This document shows, piece by piece, positions 30,963 to 36,100 of a DNA stretch of 36,100 nucleotides. Under the pieces are notes generated by a model. It searched no databases and had not been told where the DNA came from. It was given only the letters and a program-made list of their open reading frames with translations. Source of the DNA: an uncultured Collinsella sp. (GTDB taxonomy: Bacteria > Actinomycetota > Coriobacteriia > Coriobacteriales > Coriobacteriaceae); contig UQZH01000015.1 in the NCBI GenBank assembly GCA_900545445.1, positions 1 through 36,100 on the forward strand, given 5' to 3'. The position numbers and the translations under genes were made by a program. Numbering within the stretch: the stretch's first letter is position 1; each line of letters opens with the position of its first letter.

Positions 30963-31880
30963 ATGCGCTGCCTTATCATCCACAACCCGGCATCGGGCCC
31001 CAGCTCAGATGAAATCTACGCGTTCACGCACGCCCTCGCGCAGGGCGGCGACGAGGTCGTGATGCGTTTTATCGGCGATGGCATGGAGCCCGAGGACGCG
31101 GTAGCGGACGTTCGCGAGTTCGATCGCGTGGTCGTTTCGGGCGGCGACGGCACCGTCTCCAACGTGCTCGACCAGATGCGCGGGTGCGGTGTCCCCACGC
31201 TTGTCTTCCCCTCCGGCACGGCCTGCCTGTTCTTTAACAACATCGGCAATGCCCCCGAGGCGGCGGCACTCGCCAAGGCTTGCCGCGACGGCCGCACGGT
31301 CAAAGTGGACATGGGTGAGCTCTTTTGGCTCGACGAGAACGGCAACGAGAAGCGCCACGGCTTTATCATCATCGCCGGCTCGGGCTTCGACGCCGAGATC
31401 ATGATGAAGGCCGCTCCCACCAAAAACGACATTGGCGAGATCGCCTACTTCCTCTCCGCGCTCGCCACGCCCAACCCCACGGTGGCACACTTTACCATTG
31501 AGCACGACGGCATTGTCGAGGAGCTCGACGGCATCTGCTGCATGGCAGGCAATACCTCGGTCATCCAAAACGACATCAACCTGTTCCCCAACTGCCGCAT
31601 GGACGACGGCATGGTCGACATCGTCGTTATTGAGCCCGTGCGCACGATGCAGCTGCTCCCCACGGTAATTACCGCCGCGCTCGACCCCGCTGGCAAAGTG
31701 CTCGGCCGTCCGCAGTTTAAGATCATCCAGACCAAGGAAGCCAAGATCACCTGCACGCCATCGCTGGGTATGCAGTTCGATGGAGAGATCATCTCCAGCA
31801 ACTCCGGCGTCTTTGGCGCTCGCGCGCTGCCGCAATGTCTCGACCTCATCGTCGACGATTTTTCACCGCTCGGAAAATAG
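30963..31880 (+). CDS. YegS/DgkB-like diacylglycerol or lipid kinase
   Basis: The 305-residue protein has a diacylglycerol kinase catalytic domain. The ATP-binding glycine motif SGGDGTVSNVL (G60-T64) is intact, with PSGTACLFFNNIG (the PxGTxN-type loop), GSGFDAEIM and DDGMVDIVV after it. Such enzymes phosphorylate diacylglycerol or related membrane lipids, recycling them for phospholipid or polyisoprenoid-linked synthesis. There is no membrane helix, which fits a peripheral enzyme. It is followed 9 nt later by a tiny membrane protein gene, probably in one transcript. Confidence 0.9.
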   Translation: MRCLIIHNPASGPSSDEIYAFTHALAQGGDEVVMRFIGDGMEPEDAVADVREFDRVVVSGGDGTVSNVLDQMRGCGVPTLVFPSGTACLFFNNIGNAPEAAALAKACRDGRTVKVDMGELFWLDENGNEKRHGFIIIAGSGFDAEIMMKAAPTKNDIGEIAYFLSALATPNPTVAHFTIEHDGIVEELDGICCMAGNTSVIQNDINLFPNCRMDDGMVDIVVIEPVRTMQLLPTVITAALDPAGKVLGRPQFKIIQTKEAKITCTPSLGMQFDGEIISSNSGVFGARALPQCLDLIVDDFSPLGK

Positions 31881-31889
31881 GAGGACCCC

Positions 31890-31982
31890 ATGAACGACAA
31901 TCCCCTGATTGGCTTTATCGTCATCGTCTTGGCCATGCTCGTTGGTTACGCCATCAATGTGATCCACCGCCGAAAGAAGTAA
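31890..31982 (+). CDS. 30-residue single-helix membrane protein
   Basis: The frame begins MNDNPLIGFIVIVLAMLV and ends HRRKK. AGGAGG lies 5 nt before the ATG, a stronger ribosome site than most genes here. Residues 6-24 form one hydrophobic helix, followed by a positive tail, giving N-out/C-in topology by the positive-inside rule. It overlaps nothing, starts 9 nt after the lipid kinase stop and is followed by a good terminator, so the pair looks like an operon. I do not recognise the family; a role as partner or membrane anchor for the kinase is inference. Confidence 0.7.
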   Translation: MNDNPLIGFIVIVLAMLVGYAINVIHRRKK

Positions 31983-32015
31983 ATCCACATTGGTATGATA
32001 TTCATCCAGTTATCG

Positions 32016-32065
32016 ACTCTCCCGTTGTTTATGCAAATCCTAAACAGCGGGAGAGTTTTCTTTTT
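32016..32065 (+). terminator. Terminator of the lipid kinase-microprotein unit
   Basis: ACTCTCCCGTTGTTTA pairs with TAAACAGCGGGAGAGT (one mismatch), followed by TTTCTTTTTG. The next 225 bp up to the dipeptidase are A+T-rich promoter DNA with a possible TTTACA -35 near 32205. Confidence 0.9.
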
Positions 32066-32290
32066 GAGCATTGTCTGGCGCTTTATTCAGCTACAGTAAA
32101 TGCAGGGTGCCTTTATTTAACTAAAGCAATAAAATGAGTATTATTATCCGCTCATCGTATATTTCTTCACGCTCATCGAGTAAAAGCTGTTGTCGAATGA
32201 ATACTCTTTACACTTCCTTTAGGCTAGTAGATGTATTTATTAGCTGAAACTCCGTACGGTTTCGCGGGGTTTCAACAGTTGGGAGGGATC

Positions 32291-34090
32291 ATGAGGTTTA
32301 CTCATCCTGTCAACACGCTCAAGAAGCTCGGCTGCGGCCTTGCATTTGGAGCAGCGGCCATTATGGCCATGCCGACTTCGGCGCTCGCTTGCACCCAGAT
32401 CTACATGGGCAGCCAGCTCACGGCAGACGGCAACACGTACTACGGACGCTCCGAGGACTTCGGCCCGCGCTACATCAAGCACTTTGGCATCGAGCCCGCA
32501 CACAAGGACGGCAGCAAGTACACCTCGGTCGAGTCCGGCTTTGAGTACAAGTCCAAGGGCGCAACCTACCGCTACACCTTCGTTCGCGACAACCCCTCTC
32601 AGTGGGAAGATCGTTACGACGCATATTCCGAGGCTGGCATCAACGAAAAGGGCGTTTCCTGCTCTGCCACGCTGAGCACCTCCTATAACGAGAAGGCAGA
32701 GGAAGCCGACCCCGTCACCGAGGAGACCGGCATCGGCGAGTACAACTACGCCAGCGTCATTCTGGGCGAGAGCGCCACGGCCCGTGAGGGTGTCGAGCTC
32801 CTCGGCAGCCTGATTGACGAGCAGGGCGTCTGCTCCAACGACCAGATCATCATTGCCGACAACAACGAGACCTGGTTGTTTGCAGCGCTTTCCGGCCACC
32901 AGTGGATCGCCATGAGACTCACCGACGATATTGCCTCACTCAACCCCAACATCGGCAACCTCACCTATGACGTCGACCTCGACGACACCGAGAACTGCCT
33001 CCACTCCGAGGGCATCGAGTCCATGCCTAAGGAGAAGGGCTTTGCCGAGTACACCGACGGCAAGTTCGACGTCGCCAAGACCTACGGCGAGGAGATTAGC
33101 GAGGCCGGTATGCACCAGTGGTCGCGCTATGTCCAGGGCCGCGATTACTTCATGGCTCCGCTTGCTGAGGGCACCGACTATGAGATCGTCAAGGACGAGC
33201 GCGAAGACGCTCGTGCGACGACCGGCGCCCTGGTCCACGAGATGCAGCCGCTGTTCTTCCAGCCCGGCAAGTCCGACTGGAACACCTTTGAGATGATTCG
33301 TTCCTTCGCCGCTCGCGGCGAGAATGTCGCCGGCCTCAACGCCAACACCGACGGCGCCTATGCCATCGGCTCCAACCGCAACACCGAGATCCACACCTTC
33401 CAGATCCGTCACGGCATGGACCCCGAAATCGCGACCATCCAGTGGGAGATGCTCTCCAACGCCGAGTTCTCCGTCGCTATCCCCCTCTATTCCGCACTGC
33501 TCACCGAGGTCAGCCCCTACTTCAGCGATCAGGATGTCTCCTTCGATCACTGTGAAGAGGAAGACGTCGTGAACAACGAGGAGCCCAAGAACTCCATCAA
33601 CTACGTCCTCATGGACATCAACACGCTCGCCTATGAGAACCGCGACAGCTGCGCCACCGGCGTCCGCGCCTATCTCGACGCCCTGCAGAAGGAGCTCATT
33701 GAGCAGAACCTGACCGTCGACGAGGCCATGCAGGCCGCCAAGGACACCGAGGCCCGCACCGCCCTGGCCAACAAGGCCGGCAAGGCAGCGACCAAGAACA
33801 CCTACGTCAAGTGCAAGGCCATGCTCGAGGAGATGCGCGACTACCTCAAGAAGGGAGACTTCTCCGAGAAGTTCGTCCCGAGTGACTACGATGCCGACAA
33901 CGACTGCCTAGTCGAGTCCATCACCTACGCCGACGAGGCCCTCTCCGATAAGGACGTTGCCGAGCCCGAGGTTGAGGAAGAGGCGACCGAGGAGAAGTCC
34001 GAGGGCAACAACATGGCCGCCATGGCCGTTGGCGCCGTCGTCATCATCGGTGTCTGCGGCTTCGTGCTCTATCGCCGCAAGAAGGCCTAA
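32291..34090 (+). CDS. pepD: C69-family dipeptidase, membrane-anchored
   Basis: The 599-residue secreted peptidase is of the C69 (PepD) Ntn-hydrolase family. The signal peptide MRFTHPVNTLKKLGCGLAF... ends ALA right before C34, which becomes the N-terminal nucleophile in CTQIYMGSQLTADGNTYYGRSEDF. Family marks include NPSQWEDRYDAYSEAGINEKG and RSFAARGENVAGLNANTDG-type blocks. The C-terminus has an acidic linker, one helix (AAMAVGAVVIIGVCGFVLY) and RRKKA, and no LPxTG, so it is anchored by the helix rather than by sortase. The start at 32291 has GGGAGGG 4 nt upstream. It would release amino acids from dipeptides outside the cell, next to an amino acid transporter gene. Confidence 0.93.
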   Translation: MRFTHPVNTLKKLGCGLAFGAAAIMAMPTSALACTQIYMGSQLTADGNTYYGRSEDFGPRYIKHFGIEPAHKDGSKYTSVESGFEYKSKGATYRYTFVRDNPSQWEDRYDAYSEAGINEKGVSCSATLSTSYNEKAEEADPVTEETGIGEYNYASVILGESATAREGVELLGSLIDEQGVCSNDQIIIADNNETWLFAALSGHQWIAMRLTDDIASLNPNIGNLTYDVDLDDTENCLHSEGIESMPKEKGFAEYTDGKFDVAKTYGEEISEAGMHQWSRYVQGRDYFMAPLAEGTDYEIVKDEREDARATTGALVHEMQPLFFQPGKSDWNTFEMIRSFAARGENVAGLNANTDGAYAIGSNRNTEIHTFQIRHGMDPEIATIQWEMLSNAEFSVAIPLYSALLTEVSPYFSDQDVSFDHCEEEDVVNNEEPKNSINYVLMDINTLAYENRDSCATGVRAYLDALQKELIEQNLTVDEAMQAAKDTEARTALANKAGKAATKNTYVKCKAMLEEMRDYLKKGDFSEKFVPSDYDADNDCLVESITYADEALSDKDVAEPEVEEEATEEKSEGNNMAAMAVGAVVIIGVCGFVLYRRKKA

Positions 34091-34110
34091 GACCCTCGCG
34101 TTCCAAGAGA

Positions 34111-34140
34111 CGGGCGGGGTCGCATGAGTCATCCCGCCCG
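34111..34140 (+). terminator. Hairpin after the dipeptidase gene
   Basis: CGGGCGGG pairs with CCCGCCCG; CTGCCCTTTTGA follows about 10 nt later. A second hairpin, AAATCTTTT/AAAAGATTT, lies at 34178-34199. Together they probably end the dipeptidase transcript. Confidence 0.55.
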
Positions 34141-34221
34141 CTCAGCCTGCCCTTTTGACCGGCAGGAAACGCCGCCGAAATCTTTTCAAAAAAAGATTTC
34201 CCCGCACACACTTCGCTGTGC

Positions 34222-34227
34222 TATAGT
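34222..34227 (+). promoter_or_regulatory. Likely -10 element of the trp leader
   Basis: TATAGT lies 59 nt before the leader peptide start and after the previous gene's hairpins. The -35 region (TTTCCC) is poor. Confidence 0.45.
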
Positions 34228-34285
34228 GCAGCGCAACAGCAACGAGGTGCAACCGCGCCAAGGCATCACGAAAGGAGCCACCAAG

Positions 34286-34354
34286 ATGATGAACACAATG
34301 AAGTCCCTCAACAACTGGTGGTGGCGTGATGCGAATACGATCGGTCGACAGTGA
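34286..34354 (+). CDS. Trp leader peptide (attenuation)
   Basis: A 22-residue open frame, MMNTMKSLNNWWWRDANTIGRQ by its key residues (Trp at 11-13), has AAAGGAG upstream of a double ATG. Three consecutive Trp codons (34316-34324) in so short a peptide, just before a transcription terminator and a transporter gene, are the signature of ribosome-mediated tryptophan attenuation. The peptide itself probably has no other function. A second ATG at 34289 could also serve as the start. Confidence 0.9.
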   Translation: MMNTMKSLNNWWWRDANTIGRQ

Positions 34355-34421
34355 GTCCCTCACGCCTGTTTTTGCGCTCTAGGTGATTGGAAGGCCTCCG
34401 GTTTCGACCGGGGGCCTTTTT
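34323..34421 (+). promoter_or_regulatory. Tryptophan attenuator upstream of trpP
   Basis: The terminator is GGCCTCCGG (34393) pairing with CCGGGGGCC (34408-34416), then TTTTT. The antiterminator is CGGTCGA (34342-34348) pairing with TCGACCG (34404-34410), which takes part of the terminator's 3' arm. A third pairing, GGCGTGA (34323) with TCACGCC (34360-34366), begins inside the Trp codons. A ribosome stalled on Trp codons leaves 34342-34348 free and favours readthrough; one at the stop codon (34352) covers it and favours termination. Confidence 0.8.
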
Positions 34422-34499
34422 CTATCTCGAGCCCGATCGCATTCGCATCACGCGCCTCCGTTTTTCTCTTACACTCCCCTTTTTGAAAGGACTTTCACC

Positions 34500-35075
34500 A
34501 TGTCTCAGAACACCACCGCCACAGCCCAGCCCCGCACCGTCCAGACCGCCGACCGCGGCAAACTCGATATCCACGCCCTTGTCCTGCTCGCCATTCTGCT
34601 TGCCGCAGGCTTCATCCTCAACTTCACCGTCGGCAAGGCAATCTCGGGCATCTCGGGCGGTATGATCAGTCCCGAGTTCATCATCTCGGCCTTCTGCCTC
34701 ACCATCCTGGTCGTTCGTCCCAACATTGGCCAAGCGCTCGTCATTGGCCTCATCTCAGCGGCCGTGATCCAGATCACCACCACCTCGCCGTTTGTCGATT
34801 TTGCCGCCGAGGGTATCGCCGCCATGCTCATGGCCGTCATTGTCAACGCCGCCGCCAAGGACGGCCAGGTTAAGCCCGTCGTCGCCATCGCCGCAACATT
34901 CGTGACCACCTTTGTCTCCGGCGTTATCTTCATGGTCATCAAGATGGCCATGCTCGGCGTGGTGGGCGAGCTCGCCGCAGCCATGCTGCCCGTCGTCGCC
35001 ATGACCGCCGTGTTTAACGCCATTCTGGTCGGCGCCCTCTACATGCCCATCCAGAAGGCCCTTAAGCTCAACTAA
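34500..35075 (+). CDS. trpP: TrpP-type tryptophan transporter (ECF S-component-like)
   Basis: The 191-residue membrane protein has five or six helices. The core matches the B. subtilis TrpP family: ISPEFIISAFCLTILVVRPN, GLISAAVIQITTTSP, VTTFVSGVIFMVIKMAM, AMLPVVAMTAVFNAILVGALYMPIQKAL. About 35 polar residues precede the first helix. It resembles small S-components of energy-coupling factor transporters. The Trp-codon leader and attenuator upstream independently support tryptophan as the substrate. AAAGGA lies 9 nt before the ATG at 34500. The upstream reading frame to 34383 covers the attenuator and is not coding. Confidence 0.88.
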   Translation: MSQNTTATAQPRTVQTADRGKLDIHALVLLAILLAAGFILNFTVGKAISGISGGMISPEFIISAFCLTILVVRPNIGQALVIGLISAAVIQITTTSPFVDFAAEGIAAMLMAVIVNAAAKDGQVKPVVAIAATFVTTFVSGVIFMVIKMAMLGVVGELAAAMLPVVAMTAVFNAILVGALYMPIQKALKLN

Positions 35076-35081
35076 CCTGTT

Positions 35082-35182
35082 CGGCTTTGCGAGCCACCCC
35101 ATCTTGGCGTTCATTCGTCGCTCGCGTACCCAAGTACGCTTCGTTCCTCTTTCGCGCCAACCTGGGGCACCTCGTAAAGCCG
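35082..35182 (-). ncRNA. Structured intergenic motif I, copy C
   Basis: The same nested hairpin as copies A and B, on the opposite strand. Outer stem: CGGCTTTGCGAG with CTCGTAAAGCCG (one G-T pair), then CCCCA/TGGGG, TTGGCG/CGCCAA where A and B have TGACGT/ACGTCA, and apical GCGTAC/GTACGC. The loops GAAAGAG and GACGAATGAA are kept. It begins 6 nt after the trpP stop; in all three copies the motif lies just past a gene and is antisense to it. Confidence 0.55.
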
Positions 35183-35289
35183 TCTCCGTGCTTCACCGCC
35201 AAAGACTGTCCCAAACAACGAGCTCTTGAGGACGTTCTTATAAACGACTGGACATGCAAGAACGTCCATTACAGTCGAAATTGTCAGCC
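35183..35289. repeat. Intergenic palindrome region beside the IS element
   Basis: A perfect 10-bp inverted repeat, GGACGTTCTT (35230) with AAGAACGTCC (35258-35267), interlocks with CGACTG/CAGTCG. No coding sequence is visible. IS110 elements often insert into or beside palindromic repeats, so this may be target DNA. Confidence 0.4.
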
Positions 35290-35516
35290 CGGGACCGTCT
35301 CGGGCTACGATTGAGGCGCGCCCAGAACGGGCCGCCGACCGGGCGCCCGCGCACGGCCGAACGTCCCTGCCCCCGAGAGGGCCTGTTGGGTGCTGCCGGC
35401 GCGGGACGCGCCGCCCCCGACGGCTGATAGGAAAGTGCCGGGCAGGCGCCGCGGCTGGTAATGTGAGTGCCGAGGGGGAGGCCATCCGGTCGAACGACTA
35501 CCGGAAGGATACCACC
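35290..35516 (+). ncRNA. IS110 left-end non-coding region, candidate bridge RNA
   Basis: About 225 bp of very G+C-rich DNA with several short inverted repeats (GCCCGGGA.../...CTCGGGC; CCGGTCG/CGACTACCGG) lie directly upstream of the transposase. In characterised IS110-group elements this region encodes the bridge RNA that pairs with donor and target. The exact element boundary is not visible; the abrupt rise in G+C suggests near 35290-35310. Confidence 0.35.
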
Positions 35517-36100
35517 GTGAAAGCGACATCCACCAGACCCGCGGCCGTGCTCGGCCTGGACGTCGGCAAGTCGTCGCACTGGGCCTGCCTGATCGACCGC
35601 GACGGGGAGGTGCTGGCCAGCGCCCCCGTCCGCAACAGGGAGGCCGAGCTCGACGCGCTGTTCGCCTCCGCGCCCGCCGGCACGCTCGTCGTCGTCGACC
35701 AGTTCCGCAACATAGGGTCCCTCGCCGTGAGGCGGGCCCGCGCCGCGGGGCTCGGGGTCGCCTACCTGCCCGGGCTCGCCGCCAGCCGCGCCGCGGGCCT
35801 GTTCGCCGGCGAGGCCAAGACCGACGAGCGCGACGCCGCGGTGATCGCGCGGACCGCCCTGGGCGTGCCGGACTCCCTGTCGGGGGTCCCGGGCCGCGGC
35901 GAGGCCCTCGAGGCCGCCCGCGCCCTCTCGTCGCAGCGCGACCACGTCGTCGCCTGCGCGACCAGGGACAAGAACCGCCTGCGCGCGGTGCTGCTCGAGT
36001 CCTGCCCGGCCCTCGAGGCCGCGGTCGACCTGTCGGACCGGCGGTGGCTGGAGCTGCTCGCCGGGTTCGGCGGGGCGTGGGGGATCGCCCGCTCCGGGGC
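35517..36100 (+). CDS. IS110-family transposase, N-terminal part (cut by the window end)
   Basis: The frame opens with GTG at 35517 after GGAAGGA and stays open to the window end (194 codons). The RuvC-like DEDD catalytic core is recognisable: D15 in GLDVGKSSHWAC, D61 in VVVDQFRNIG (the DQ form seen in actinobacterial IS110 proteins, where others have Glu), then D103 and D106 in KTDERDA. VAYLPGLAASRAAGLFAG is also characteristic. The C-terminal serine domain lies outside the window. G+C content is much higher than in neighbouring genes, which fits recent transfer. Confidence 0.9.
   Translation, partial: MKATSTRPAAVLGLDVGKSSHWACLIDRDGEVLASAPVRNREAELDALFASAPAGTLVVVDQFRNIGSLAVRRARAAGLGVAYLPGLAASRAAGLFAGEAKTDERDAAVIARTALGVPDSLSGVPGRGEALEAARALSSQRDHVVACATRDKNRLRAVLLESCPALEAAVDLSDRRWLELLAGFGGAWGIARSG

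Larger units (their letters stand above)
35290..36100 (+). mobile_element. IS110-family insertion sequence, left part
   Basis: This comprises the non-coding left end and the transposase start; the right end is outside the window. IS110 elements lack long terminal inverted repeats, so the left edge is estimated from composition only. Confidence 0.65.

Noticed and set aside
35293..35945. Leftward frames opposite the IS110 left end and transposase
   Set aside because: They are explained by extreme G+C content opposite the transposase; no recognisable product.
1..36100. tRNA, rRNA or CRISPR array
   Set aside because: No cloverleaf-like T-loop motifs in gene gaps, no rRNA sequence, and no regularly spaced identical repeats were seen.

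Overview
The window is about 60% G+C or higher in its coding regions and looks like the chromosome of an anaerobic gut actinobacterium of the class Coriobacteriia, most likely Collinsella or a close relative. That assignment is inference. It rests on the pyrG-xerD pair, the gene complement (arginine deiminase cluster, acetate-forming pta/ackA, UDP-galactopyranose mutase, an actinobacterial-type IS110 transposase) and overall codon use. I see no rRNA, tRNA or CRISPR array.

Layout. 1-3.5 kb: a LexA-like box at the left edge, then xerD, pyrG and a small winged-helix protein gene, all leftward. 3.7-5.2 kb: a DUF1846 protein. 5.6-13 kb: a leftward arginine catabolism cluster with two identical arcA genes, an arcT-like aminotransferase, ornithine carbamoyltransferase and an ArcD-like YfcC-family carrier. 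The parts are separated by hairpins and end in a strong terminator. No carbamate kinase gene is present here. 13.5-19.7 kb, rightward: polyphosphate kinase, an rRNA uracil methyltransferase, DJ-1/PfpI, Maf and a P1/DmpA-family hydrolase. 20-22.3 kb, leftward: UDP-galactopyranose mutase and a GT2 glycosyltransferase, a galactofuranose or envelope glycan pair. 22.5-26.4 kb: pta convergent with two tandem acetate kinase paralogues. 26.5-30.9 kb, leftward: HIT protein, xseB, xseA, a membrane zinc metallopeptidase and RNase D. 30.9-35.1 kb, rightward: a YegS-like lipid kinase, a 30-residue membrane microprotein, a surface C69 dipeptidase, and a TrpP-type tryptophan transporter preceded by a Trp-Trp-Trp leader peptide and attenuator. 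The right edge enters an IS110-family element.

The most unusual content is outside the genes. (i) Three intergenic copies of a nested hairpin (5.5, 29.6 and 35.1 kb) keep the same internal-loop sequences while their stems differ by compensatory changes. (ii) Three copies of a second, longer hairpin (19.7, 20.0 and 23.6 kb) have perfect 21-29 bp outer stems of unrelated sequence around shared internal motifs, always just downstream of a gene. Both families look like selected RNA structures. (iii) Both arcA promoters carry 9-mer direct repeats at an exact 21 bp period that fit the binding pattern of LytTR-domain regulators. (iv) The Trp leader upstream of the transporter gives a complete, testable attenuation model. 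(v) The non-coding left end of the IS110 element is a candidate bridge-RNA locus.

Metabolically, the cluster would turn arginine into citrulline, then ornithine and carbamoyl phosphate. Pta and AckA would make ATP from acetyl-CoA, PPK would store phosphate energy, and the dipeptidase and TrpP would supply amino acids.
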